46,369 nucleotides of DNA from Gemmatimonadaceae bacterium (lineage in GTDB: Bacteria > Gemmatimonadota > Gemmatimonadetes > Gemmatimonadales > Gemmatimonadaceae). The first letter of the stretch is position 1, and every line of letters starts with the position of its first letter. The stretch is from contig JACDCY010000011.1 in the NCBI GenBank assembly GCA_013817305.1, positions 1 to 46,369 of the forward strand, read 5' to 3'. Below the pieces are notes generated by a model. The model saw only the letters and a list, made by a program, of their open reading frames with translations, made no database searches and had not been told where the DNA came from. This document shows positions 38,057-45,893 of the stretch, in pieces. A program made the position numbers and the translations under genes.

Positions 38057-39673
38057 CTATTGCAGCAGAGCCAGGCGGTGCGTCGCGTACGCCTTATATC
38101 TCGCCACGGTTTCCAGCGCGGCCGCCGCGGGGACGGGGAGCGGCTCGATCGCCGGATCGTATTTCACCATCTCGAACGGCTGCTGGCCCGTGAGCGCGAG
38201 CTTCACGCCGGGGTTCAGAATGTTCGAAGGGTCGAACGTTTCCTTGACCGCGCGGAAGAGATCGAGGGCACCGTTTTGCCGCCAGGCGCGGGGGAGCAGC
38301 GGCGCGCGAAGCCGGCCGTCGCCGTGCTCACCCGAGAGAGTGCCGCCGAGCGTGGCGACGAGGTTGGTGACTTCGTTGAGCAGACCGCCGAGCCGGGCGC
38401 GCCAGTCGGGGTCGCGGACGTCGACGAGCGGGTTCACGTGCACGTGGCCGTCGCCGGCGTGGCCGAAGATGACGCCGTCAAGACGCTGGCGGGCGAGCGC
38501 GGCGCGAACCCCTCTTACGTACGCGGCCATCTGCTCGGGCGGGACGGCGGCGTCCTCGATCACCTGCACCGATTTAAGTACGGGGTCGCGCGCCAGGATG
38601 GGACTCGCGGCGTAACGGAGGTCCCACAGCTCGCGCTCTTCGTCCACGGCCGACGCCTGCTCCACGCTCAGCGCTCCACACTCGGTGAGCGCGGCCTTCA
38701 CCCCCTTCATCATCCGCGCGGCGCCGGGTTCGGCGTCGGCCTCGACCTCAACGAGCAAAACGGCGGCGGCGCCGCGCATGAACCTGGGCAGAGCACCGCC
38801 CGACTCGGCGATCCTGAGAAAGCTGGAGTCCAACAGCTCGCATACGCTGGCGCCGAGCCGGCGGACCATCGACGCCGCAGAGGAGACCTGGTCGAGGTCG
38901 GCGAAGGTCGCGCGCAGGCTGCTCGTCGCCCGGGCGGCGGGCGCGAGCTCCAGCTCGACGCCGACGACGAGGGCGAGAGTTCCCTCGCTCCCGACGATCA
39001 GGTCGATGACGTCGCCGGTACGGGCGAAATCGTGCAGGCCGTAGCCCGAGGATTCCTTGCGGACGCCGACGTGGTGCACGGCCGCGCCTTCCTCGGTCAA
39101 CCGCGCGCGCACATTGTGCTCGAGGCGGTCGAGCGGGGGAGCGCCGGATTCGGAATGGTACGAGCGATCGCCGCGACGAACGATGGCGCGCGAGCCATCG
39201 GCGAAGATGCAGTCGAGCGCGGTGATCCAGCGGCGGGTGGAGCCGTGCTTGAGGGTGTGCGCGCCGGCGGCGTTGGTCGCGACCATCCCGCCGATGGTGC
39301 AGAACTCGCCGCTCGAGGGATCGACGGGAAATCTGAGACCCGCCGAATGGGCTGCGCGCTCGATGTCGCCGCGGAGCGCGCCGGGGCCGCACCAGATGCG
39401 GCGGCTCACGGCGTCGAGGTGGAGGAGCTTCAGCAGGCTGAGGTCGATGATCAGGCCGGGGCCGATCGCGCCGCCGGCCATGGAGGAGCCGGAGCCGCGG
39501 GGTGTGATGGGCATCCCGGCGGCGGCGGACCATTGGACGAGCGTGCCGACGTCGTCGGCGGTCGTCGGAGCGGCGACGGCGGAAGGGATGATGCGCCCGA
39601 TTCCGGCGGCCTCTGAGTACACGGCGCGAGAGTCGAGATCGCTAAGAACTGTTTGTGGGGTGCCGGAGGTCAC
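38057..39673 (-). CDS. FAD-binding oxidoreductase, GlcD / D-lactate dehydrogenase-like
   Basis: A 538-residue flavoprotein of the VAO/PCMH family. FAD-binding: PTTADDVGTLVQWSAAAGMP, ITPRGSGSSMAGGAIGPGL, then CTIGGMVATNAAGAHTLKHG, all family signatures. The C-terminal FAD-oxidase C domain has GVIFGHAGDGHVHVNPL with conserved His residues for metal or substrate, then SGEHGDGRLRAPLLPR. It would oxidise a 2-hydroxy acid. There is no Fe-S partner (GlcF-like) in the window. Start ATG at 39673, not certain, as no clear ribosome site is seen. Confidence 0.9.
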   Translation of the reverse strand: MTSGTPQTVLSDLDSRAVYSEAAGIGRIIPSAVAAPTTADDVGTLVQWSAAAGMPITPRGSGSSMAGGAIGPGLIIDLSLLKLLHLDAVSRRIWCGPGALRGDIERAAHSAGLRFPVDPSSGEFCTIGGMVATNAAGAHTLKHGSTRRWITALDCIFADGSRAIVRRGDRSYHSESGAPPLDRLEHNVRARLTEEGAAVHHVGVRKESSGYGLHDFARTGDVIDLIVGSEGTLALVVGVELELAPAARATSSLRATFADLDQVSSAASMVRRLGASVCELLDSSFLRIAESGGALPRFMRGAAAVLLVEVEADAEPGAARMMKGVKAALTECGALSVEQASAVDEERELWDLRYAASPILARDPVLKSVQVIEDAAVPPEQMAAYVRGVRAALARQRLDGVIFGHAGDGHVHVNPLVDVRDPDWRARLGGLLNEVTNLVATLGGTLSGEHGDGRLRAPLLPRAWRQNGALDLFRAVKETFDPSNILNPGVKLALTGQQPFEMVKYDPAIEPLPVPAAAALETVARYKAYATHRLALLQ

Positions 39674-39819
39674 GGTGCGCTAGGAGCGTCCTGGCATGAT
39701 GAGGTGGATTGCAAGCTGTGGGTGGCGAGTTGGTGAGTTTGAGTTTTGAGGCAAGGGACCACGCCCACTCAGAGCTCTCGACTCAATTACTCCCACTCTA
39801 AACTTGCATCCTCCGTCCA

Positions 39820-40695
39820 CTACTTGGGGCCGACCAGACGCCCCAATCCCGAGCCTCGCCCCGCAAGCCGTAGTTCACCGTGCTCGATCCGGTCGAGGAT
39901 CTGCTCTATGGCGAGCTGCACCCGGCCCGCGATAACGCGATGGCTCTCGGCGGTGGCGTACGCTCCCATTCCGAAGCCGAGCAGCGGGACCATCGCGCCG
40001 GCGAGAATGAGAATTGGGGTCGCCGTGATGGCGACGCCGAGCACGGCAACTCCGCCCGCGACCGCCACTCCGGCTCCGCCGAAGATGGACGCGTTGCGGA
40101 CCCGCGCCGCGCGACTCGCCGACATGTCGGCGTCGATGCGAATGTGAGTTCGGCCGGGCGAGACTTCAGAGACGGTCGCCGCGACGGAAGCGGCGCGCAC
40201 CAGGTCGTAGCCGCGGCCGCCGATATTGACGGTGCGCTTCATCCCGCTCCACAGTCCGCGCTGCGGCTCCCACACGATGCGCTCGCCGAATCTCCGCTGG
40301 ACTTGCAGGCATTCCTTGTCGACCATCCACGCGTCGACCGCGGCGAGAATCGCCATAGGCTCGCCCTCGACCGTGCGCCCCGCCGAAGCGAAGCTGGGGC
40401 CGGCGACTTTCGCGACGAGCCCGTCTTCCTCGATGAGCTGGACCCGGGTGCGCTCTTCGGCGAGCGCCTGGCGGAGGACTCCGGGGGCGAGGCCGACTTC
40501 CTTGCCGATCTCGATGATCTCGGCTTCGGAGATGGACTCGCTCGAATCGCTGACGGATGCGCCGGAGAGCTGGATCTCGGCGGCGCGGGCGAGGACGCGG
40601 TCGAGCGCGGCCCGGTCGAGGGTTCGGCTGGTGAGAGCCGTGCCCGGTGAATCGTTTGGCGATTCCCGTTTTGGCGTTTCCCGTTTTAACGACAC
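39820..40695 (-). CDS. Membrane protein with N-terminal regulatory-looking domain
   Basis: A 291-residue protein. The soluble N-terminal half contains SEAEIIEIGKEVGLAPGVLR, an HTH-like or SHOCT-like helix pattern, then VDAWMVDKECLQVQRRFGE. Two hydrophobic stretches lie at about 205-255 (SIFGGAGVAVAGGVAVLGVA, PILILAGAMVPLLGFGMGAY). I recognise no family. The GTG at 40695 and the first 14 codons lie inside foldback element 3; the first reliable protein-like part begins about codon 22. No better start exists downstream before the conserved-looking region. Confidence 0.65.
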   Translation of the reverse strand: MSLKRETPKRESPNDSPGTALTSRTLDRAALDRVLARAAEIQLSGASVSDSSESISEAEIIEIGKEVGLAPGVLRQALAEERTRVQLIEEDGLVAKVAGPSFASAGRTVEGEPMAILAAVDAWMVDKECLQVQRRFGERIVWEPQRGLWSGMKRTVNIGGRGYDLVRAASVAATVSEVSPGRTHIRIDADMSASRAARVRNASIFGGAGVAVAGGVAVLGVAITATPILILAGAMVPLLGFGMGAYATAESHRVIAGRVQLAIEQILDRIEHGELRLAGRGSGLGRLVGPK

Positions 40696-40908
40696 TACGC
40701 CAGGCTCGTCGCCACGGCATTGTCGCGCCGTGGCTCGCGTAGTGAGTAGCCCGTCGTTACGTGATGCGTTTTTCCGTTCACGACATCCCCCGCACTTCCA
40801 TCAGTCACGAACTAACAGAAAACGCTCAAACGGGCAACTCACTACGCGAGCCACGGCGAGATTGCCCCGGAAACGAGCCTGGCGATGGGTAGTAAAAACG
40901 GAAAACGC
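40674..40908. repeat. Foldback element 3 (about 80-nt arms)
   Basis: The left arm (40674-40753) and right arm (40831-40908) are reverse complements with scattered mismatches. The inner 28 bases (40726-40753 and 40831-40858) match with one mismatch. The words CGTTTCCCG and CGCGTAGTGAGT recur. It lies between the 39820 gene and a lipoprotein gene. Confidence 0.85.
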
Positions 40909-40919
40909 GAAACGCGTGG

Positions 40920-42032
40920 TCAAATCCCGCCGAGCACCACATCGAGCTGTCGCGTCAATGCCGTCCTGATCGTCTCCGGCAGCGGAAACACCGTCGCCAG
41001 CGTCGTCTGCGGATTCGTCCCCGGCTGACGGTTCGCCGCCCGCAGGTAGTACCGAGCGTAGCCGTCGGCGAGCGAGGGAATCGCCTTCTGCAGCAGAATC
41101 AGCCCGCCACGCACCGCCGCCGAACTGACGTACCGGTCGCCCGCGCCATCGCGCTGCTCCGTGGGGGTGATGTTGTCTGTCACCGCCGTGTTCGCCGCCG
41201 CGAACATCAGCTCGTGCACGATCACGTAAACCGCGTCGATCGCGTCGTTCTCGCTCGCGGGGAATGTCACCGCGGTGATCGTGTTGTTACGCCCTGCGGC
41301 GGTCGTGCGCCCTTCGCCGTTGAGCGGCAGCGAGAGAAAGATCGTCCCGCCGCCCTGCTGGCTGTTGTTCATGTACGTCTGGAGCGCCGGACGGTGCTGC
41401 TGCCAGAGCTGGTCCACGCGGCGCAGCACCATCGCGCGATTGGCCTGCTCGCTAGTCCAGTAGTCGTGGTAGAAGCGCGTGCTCTCCTCGTTCAATCCCT
41501 GCCAGAACAGCCGCAGCCAGTCGCGGTCGGCCCCGGTCGGGAAATAATTGGCGAGCAGCGCGATCGCGTTCGCTCCTTCCTGCGATGTAGCGCGGCGCGG
41601 GTCTCCTTCGGCGGAGATGAACTGATCGATAGCCCGCCGCATCGATTCGGGCGAGTCGAACTGGAGCGGCAGGAAGTGCGCGTTGCCGAGCGCGGGGTTG
41701 ACCACGAACCGTGCGCGGAGCGCAGTCATGTTGGCGTCGAGCTGGGTCGAGATGTTGGCGCGCGTGCGCATCGCCCGCATCTCGGACTTGTACCCGCGCC
41801 GGAAGAGCGGCACCAGCGACGTATCGTCCTGGATCATCGCGTAGCCGTGCAGCCAGAGGTCGAGATGCTCGCGCGTCCTGAGCGGCCAGGGCGCGTTGGT
41901 GGTCGACACCGTCTGGTCGGCCGGCCCGACGCCGCCGTCGTTGGGGAGCCCGGTGGTTCCACCACCCGAGGCGCACGCTGTGATCGCGGCCGTAGCGAAT
42001 AGAATCAGAGACGAGCGGATGAGCTTCGACAT
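40920..42032 (-). CDS. Lipoprotein, unknown family
   Basis: A 370-residue lipoprotein starting MSKLIRSSLILFATAAITAC with lipobox ITAC. The mature part is mainly helical (NPALGNAHFLPLQFDSPESM, SEQANRAMVLRRVDQLWQQH). A short motif VIVHELMFAAAN resembles the start of an HExxH site but has Phe at the second His position, so it is not a zinc protease by motif. No family recognised. It is the last of a four-gene run (43570 to 40920), 20 bases from the zinc-ribbon gene, and ends just before foldback element 3. An in-frame upstream start at 42209 lies inside the zinc-ribbon gene and is rejected. Confidence 0.75.
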   Translation of the reverse strand: MSKLIRSSLILFATAAITACASGGGTTGLPNDGGVGPADQTVSTTNAPWPLRTREHLDLWLHGYAMIQDDTSLVPLFRRGYKSEMRAMRTRANISTQLDANMTALRARFVVNPALGNAHFLPLQFDSPESMRRAIDQFISAEGDPRRATSQEGANAIALLANYFPTGADRDWLRLFWQGLNEESTRFYHDYWTSEQANRAMVLRRVDQLWQQHRPALQTYMNNSQQGGGTIFLSLPLNGEGRTTAAGRNNTITAVTFPASENDAIDAVYVIVHELMFAAANTAVTDNITPTEQRDGAGDRYVSSAAVRGGLILLQKAIPSLADGYARYYLRAANRQPGTNPQTTLATVFPLPETIRTALTRQLDVVLGGI

Positions 42033-42052
42033 TATCAGTTCCCGGTTGAGCG

Positions 42053-42742
42053 TCAGCTGTTGGGTCGGCCGCAGCCGATGCAGAATTTCCATCCCTGTTC
42101 CATCTCCGTGCCGCACGCGGTGCACTGGTTGAGCGAGAGGTTCTGGCCGCAGTGCGGGCAGAACGTGATGGTCTTGCCTTCGGGGAGAGTGCCGCTGCAG
42201 TAGCGGCACCCCTGAGGCGCGGTCAGCTCACCCACGTTTCCGAACGCCGGTGCTTTGCCGGGTCGTGCGGCGGGCGCGGGCGAATCGATGGCGTCCGGCA
42301 CGCGATTGTCCAGAACGACCAGGTCTTTGGCCGCGCCGCTCGCGGCAACGCTAGCTGCGCCGGTCGGCGCGACCGCGGGGCGCTGTTGCGCCGGCGTCGT
42401 GCGCTGTGGCCGGCTCTCCAGCGCGGCGGGCGAGATCGAGACCTGCGTCGTCGCGTATTCCCGGAACGCGCCGGTGTCGGGGTTCTGCGACGCCATCTCC
42501 TTCTTGAGCGCGTCCTGCATCGCGTCGTCCCCGGTCATGTAATCCCGCTCGCCCGACAGCAGCCGGATCATCGCCATCTCGTAATCCTGATTCGTCTCGA
42601 TGCCGAGCTCCCGGCGGTTATGCCGGTACGGCACGATCTGCTCGTACAGCTCGGCGACGGTGAACGGCATCGTCACCTGCTCGCTGGAGCGAGACCGGAG
42701 GTTTTGCACCAGCCGCTGAAAGACACGATCCAGATCATCCAT
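42053..42742 (-). CDS. Double zinc-ribbon protein
   Basis: A 229-residue protein. The N-terminal helix (LDRVFQRLVQNLRSRSSEQV) and middle GERDYMTGDDAMQDALKKEM are followed by a low-complexity Ala/Pro linker. The end has two CxxC pairs each: CRYC and CPHC, then CTAC and CIGC, which form two zinc ribbons. Such proteins bind nucleic acid or act as adaptors; its target is unknown. Its ATG overlaps the RNase H-like stop by 8 bases, and a lipoprotein follows 20 bases later. Confidence 0.82.
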   Translation of the reverse strand: MDDLDRVFQRLVQNLRSRSSEQVTMPFTVAELYEQIVPYRHNRRELGIETNQDYEMAMIRLLSGERDYMTGDDAMQDALKKEMASQNPDTGAFREYATTQVSISPAALESRPQRTTPAQQRPAVAPTGAASVAASGAAKDLVVLDNRVPDAIDSPAPAARPGKAPAFGNVGELTAPQGCRYCSGTLPEGKTITFCPHCGQNLSLNQCTACGTEMEQGWKFCIGCGRPNS

Positions 42743-43355
42743 TGCGCGTACCCTTGAATGTTGTCGCTGTCGGGAAGGTGGCGATCGCGCCGAGCGCTTT
42801 CACGCCCGGCTTCTTGCCAGCCATCCATTCGTCGAAGCCCGACCGCTGCAGCCCACCCGATTCAGACAGCTCGCCGGCTGCCTTGAAGGCCAGATGGTTG
42901 GCGTACTCGTTCTGCGGGTGCCCGGCGTGGCCCTTGACCCACTTCCATTGCACATCGTGTGCACGGACGGCCTCCTTCGCCTGTTTCCAGAGCTCGAGAT
43001 TCATGATGACCCCCGTCTTGCGGGTCCAGCCGCGGGCTTCCCAGGAGTAGACCCAGATGGACATGCCCTCGATGATGTACTTCGAGTCGGAAATAAACAC
43101 GACGTCGAAGCTCCGGCCCTTGCTGGAGATGCCGCGGAAGGCCTCGATCACAGATCGGAGGGCCATCCGGTTGTTGGTGGTGGCGGGCTCGGAAATCCAA
43201 TAATCCCAGCGCTTGAGGTTCCCGCTCTTGCCGCTCACCCATTCAATCACCCCCGCGGCGCCGCCCGGATTCTCCCCTTCGCGGCCGTTGCCGAGGCAGG
43301 ACTCGTCGGCGTAGATCGCGAGGAGCTCGCGCGGCTTGTGGTCCGGATCGCTCAC
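42735..43355 (-). CDS. Ribonuclease HI-like protein with two altered active-site positions
   Basis: A 206-residue RNase H fold: YADESCLGNG (first Asp, D17), TTNNRMALRSVIEAF, FISDSKYIIEGMS (Asp, D90), WKWVKGHAGHPQNEYANHLA. Against E. coli RNase HI, D10 and D70 are kept, but E48 is Ala (A65) and D134 is Asn (N153). Two of four acidic ligands are therefore lost, though the fold and the GHAGHP motif with His143 are intact. It may have reduced or altered activity. It starts with GTG in a GTGA overlap with the upstream small gene; its stop overlaps the zinc-ribbon ATG. Confidence 0.85.
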   Translation of the reverse strand: MSDPDHKPRELLAIYADESCLGNGREGENPGGAAGVIEWVSGKSGNLKRWDYWISEPATTNNRMALRSVIEAFRGISSKGRSFDVVFISDSKYIIEGMSIWVYSWEARGWTRKTGVIMNLELWKQAKEAVRAHDVQWKWVKGHAGHPQNEYANHLAFKAAGELSESGGLQRSGFDEWMAGKKPGVKALGAIATFPTATTFKGTRNG

Positions 43356-43570
43356 CAGACGACCTCGAACGAGTCGATCTCGTCGAGGAAGAAGTTCATG
43401 GACTCTCCGGTGGTGGGATGCATCGCGTACAGCCGTTCGCGCCCCGCCGTTCCGTCGAGTCGCTCGGGGATTACCGAGAACTCGCTCCCGCGGCGGCGGA
43501 TGACGATCCGGCGCGAGTCGAGGACGGCGCGCTCGAGGGCGTCGTATTGGTTGGGAGTGAACGAAGGCAT
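43352..43570 (-). CDS. Small conserved-looking protein before RNase H
   Basis: A 72-residue protein: MPSFTPNQYDALERAVLDSR, then RIVIRRRGSEFSVIPERLDG and a C-terminal MNFFLDEIDSFEVVW. Its stop overlaps the GTG of the RNase H-like gene (GTGA). It has no membrane segment. Family not recognised. The alpha/beta mix and tight overlap suggest it is a functional partner. Confidence 0.65.
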   Translation of the reverse strand: MPSFTPNQYDALERAVLDSRRIVIRRRGSEFSVIPERLDGTAGRERLYAMHPTTGESMNFFLDEIDSFEVVW

Positions 43571-43583
43571 CTAAATGCGATTT

Positions 43584-43777
43584 CGGACTGAGGATTGTGC
43601 GGACTCAGGACTTTGCGGACTCAGGACTAACAACAATTGCGGATTACTGATTAAGTGAGGACTGAGGACGCCTCGCTTTCCCTTCTGTTCCGCCCATCCT
43701 CAGTCCTCACTTAATCAGTAATCCGTAATGGCCGTTAGTCCTGAGTCCGCAAAGTCCGCAATTCGCAGTCCTAGGTA
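43584..43777. repeat. Foldback element 4 (about 80-nt arms, perfect 29-bp inner stem)
   Basis: Inner arms 43640-43668 and 43697-43725 are perfect reverse complements of 29 bases. Outer arms 43610-43631 and 43734-43755 are perfect over 22 bases. The words GGACTCAGGACT and ACTGAGGA recur. The element covers the stop codon (43771-43773) of the M20 gene. Confidence 0.9.
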
Positions 43778-44928
43778 GCGCTCCACCGCCGCAGCACGTG
43801 AGCCAGGACATTCGTGGCTGACGCGATCTCGTCCAGCGAAACGTACTCCTCGGCCGCGTGCGCGAGCGCAATGTCGCCGGGGCCGAAGCAGATGGTGGGG
43901 ATCCCGGCCGCATTGAACAGCGCGGCATCGGTCCATGCGGTGCAGCCTTCGACTCGCGGCTCCAGCCCTTCGTCGCTCAATGCCGCGGCCAGCGCTCGGA
44001 CGATCGGCGCCGATTCGGGTACGTCGCTCGGGGCCTGCGCAGTTTTCAGTGAGACTTTCGCCGAGTAGTTGGGAGTGCGCGACGCGACGCGCTCGATCGC
44101 CGCCTCGACTTCGGCGACTCCTGTCGTGGAATCTCCGGGGAGCGTGCGGCGCTCCACGGATAGGACGCACCTGTCGGGATAGGTGGACATCCCTGTGCCG
44201 CCGTGGATGAGCGAGGCGTGGAGCGACGCGTGTCCGAGCAGAGGGTGCACGCGGTGCGCGAGGACTTTGCGGTTGAAGATGTCGAGCTCCGCGAGCAGCA
44301 GGCCCGCGTGCGTGATCGCGTCCACGCCCGTGTCGTACCGGCTGCCGTGCGCCGCGACTCCGGTGAACTCGATGTCCATCCAGGCGAAGCCCCGATGCGC
44401 AGGGGCGATCGCGAGGCGGGTGGGCTCGGTGATGATCGCCGCGTCGGCGCGCAGTCCAGCTGCGAGCAGCGCCTGCGTGCCGAGGCTTTCGTACTCCTCG
44501 TCGCACACCGCGGCGATGGTGATGTGGAGGTCGTCGCGCGCGTCCGTCGAGCGTGTGGCGGCCGCGCACATCGCCGCGATGCCCGCTTTCATGTCGGATG
44601 AGCCGCGGCCGTAGAGGCGGCCGTTCGTTATAGCGGCGTCGAAGGGCGGATGCGTCATCCCTTCCGTGCCGACGACATCGAGGTGGCCGTTGAGGATTAT
44701 CGAGCGGGGACCGGATCCCGCGGTCGCGATCACATTGGGGCGGCCGGGCGCCGCTTCGTCGACCTTTGTTTCGAACCCCCACGCCGTGAGAGTGGCCGCG
44801 AGGAGCTCGGCGGCCTGTGCTTCGCCGGCGCCGCCGGGCACGAGCGTGGGATTTACGGAATCGATCCGCACTAGAGCCTGCGCCAGTGCGACGGCGTCGC
44901 CGCGTGCCGGGAGAGCGCGGTTCGTCAC
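43771..44928 (-). CDS. M20 family metallopeptidase/deacylase (ArgE/DapE-like)
   Basis: A 385-residue zinc hydrolase. First metal site: NGHLDVVG, followed by RLYGRGSSDMKAG; catalytic Glu pair DEEYESLG; then EPTRLAIAPAHRGFAW. A dimerisation/lid domain lies in the middle (EFTGVAAHGSRYDTGVDA), and the final CTAWTDAALFNAAGIPT plus GPGDIALAHAAEEYV carry the last metal His. It removes acyl groups from amino acids or dipeptides; exact substrate not known. No neighbour clarifies it. The stop codon is part of a foldback repeat. Confidence 0.9.
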   Translation of the reverse strand: MTNRALPARGDAVALAQALVRIDSVNPTLVPGGAGEAQAAELLAATLTAWGFETKVDEAAPGRPNVIATAGSGPRSIILNGHLDVVGTEGMTHPPFDAAITNGRLYGRGSSDMKAGIAAMCAAATRSTDARDDLHITIAAVCDEEYESLGTQALLAAGLRADAAIITEPTRLAIAPAHRGFAWMDIEFTGVAAHGSRYDTGVDAITHAGLLLAELDIFNRKVLAHRVHPLLGHASLHASLIHGGTGMSTYPDRCVLSVERRTLPGDSTTGVAEVEAAIERVASRTPNYSAKVSLKTAQAPSDVPESAPIVRALAAALSDEGLEPRVEGCTAWTDAALFNAAGIPTICFGPGDIALAHAAEEYVSLDEIASATNVLAHVLRRWSAT

Positions 44929-44947
44929 GCTTCCAGGATTTTGGATT

Positions 44948-45015
44948 CTGGTTTTTGGATTATGGCTCGCGCGTCATCGGCGTCTCGCGATCCATAACCA
45001 CGATCCACGAACCAG
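44948..45015. repeat. Foldback element 5 (short)
   Basis: CTGGTTTTTGGATTATGG on the left pairs with CCATAACCACGATCCACGAA / CCAG on the right, with a six-base insertion in one arm. A stem is also built from CTCGCG with CGCGA. The word GGATT...TTGG recurs just outside. It lies between the M20 start and the histone-like stop. Confidence 0.6.
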
Positions 45016-45022
45016 CAGTAGG

Positions 45023-45550
45023 TCAGCGCCGCGCGGCTTTCTTCGCGGCGGGCTTCTTGGCAGCGGGCTTCTTCGCCGCCGCTTTCTTGGCGGTCGGAGC
45101 CTTCTTGGCAGCGGCGGGCTTGGGCTTCGCCGGAGCCGAATGCTTAGCAGCGGGCTTGGGCGCGGAAGATTTGGCGGGAGCCGACGGGCGCGCCGGCGGG
45201 GACGGTTTGCGCTTACCGTGGTGCAACTCGACTTCGCGGATGAGCTTGTCGGCTTCGTCCTGCGTCATCTGCCCGCGCCGCACCATGTACTGCACGAGAT
45301 CGCGCGCGCTTTCCGCGACGAATCCGGTGAGTCCGGCGGCTGCGCCGATCACGTCCTTCATGGCAGCGGCCATCTTGCTGCCCGCCTCGAGACTGATCTC
45401 CTGCGCCTTGGCGGTCATCTCCGCGACGGTGTCGCGAACATCCTGGCCGCGATGCCCCGGACTCCTGCGGGGCGGGACCGGCGGGGCGCCGGGAACGGCT
45501 TGCGCGACGGGTACTTCTGGAGGCGTTGGAGCTGAGGCTTTGTCAGCCAT
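45023..45550 (-). CDS. Histone H1-like / phasin-like DNA-binding protein
   Basis: A 175-residue protein in two parts. The first is a proline-rich start followed by a helical phasin-like domain (SLEAGSKMAAAMKDVIGAAA, then QYMVRRGQMTQDEADKLIRE). The second, from about residue 113, is a low-complexity tail of Ala, Lys and Pro with KPAAKK repeats (KAAAKKPAAKKPAAKKAARR), like the C terminus of histone H1. It likely binds DNA or polyhydroxyalkanoate granules and condenses DNA. Sequence immediately upstream of the ATG is TACTATATAG with no Shine-Dalgarno. Confidence 0.75.
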   Translation of the reverse strand: MADKASAPTPPEVPVAQAVPGAPPVPPRRSPGHRGQDVRDTVAEMTAKAQEISLEAGSKMAAAMKDVIGAAAGLTGFVAESARDLVQYMVRRGQMTQDEADKLIREVELHHGKRKPSPPARPSAPAKSSAPKPAAKHSAPAKPKPAAAKKAPTAKKAAAKKPAAKKPAAKKAARR

Positions 45551-45893
45551 CTATATAGTATGTGAAGGAGGCGTGGTCGAGCGCGCGTAAGTTTATGTCG
45601 CTACACAAGCTACGCAAGTGACTCCACATTCTTTGTGAAAGGGGTTGCGCAGGGCGCAAATCCGAGAGTTATAGCGACATAAACGCACCATCAATAAGCC
45701 AGTATCAGGCTTGTTACCCATAACTCGTCGATTTCGCACGGTTCTTGTTGGGGCATTCTAGAAGGCGAATTTGCAGGCGAAGCCACCCGCAGGCCGGCCT
45801 CGTCCGCAGATGGTCCACGGACAGCGGTCAGCGGGGAACTCTCAGCTTTTCCGTCCTCTGTTGCCCCCAACTGTTTTTCATCGTCATTCTCTC
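45551..45893. other. Gap between the histone-like gene and the sigma factor
   Basis: No protein-coding frame is convincing in 343 bases. It holds foldback element 6 (45591-45684), which includes the 15-base hairpin TTGCGCAGGGCGCAA at about 45644-45658. Promoters for both divergent neighbours must be here; none is certain. Confidence 0.6.
45591..45684. repeat. Foldback element 6
   Basis: GTTTATGTCGCTA (45591-45603) and TAGCGACATAAAC (45672-45684) are perfect 13-base complements, spaced by 68 bases. A small hairpin TTGCGC-AGG-GCGCAA is in the loop. Confidence 0.75.

Noticed and set aside
39684-39819. Seventh foldback element
   Set aside because: Only a partial match (GGATTGCAAG with CTTGCATCC) and many mismatches; not strong enough to call.
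40920-42032. Possible zinc protease from VIVHELMFAAAN in the lipoprotein
   Set aside because: The second His of HExxH is replaced by Phe and no third ligand is apparent, so it was left as an unknown lipoprotein.
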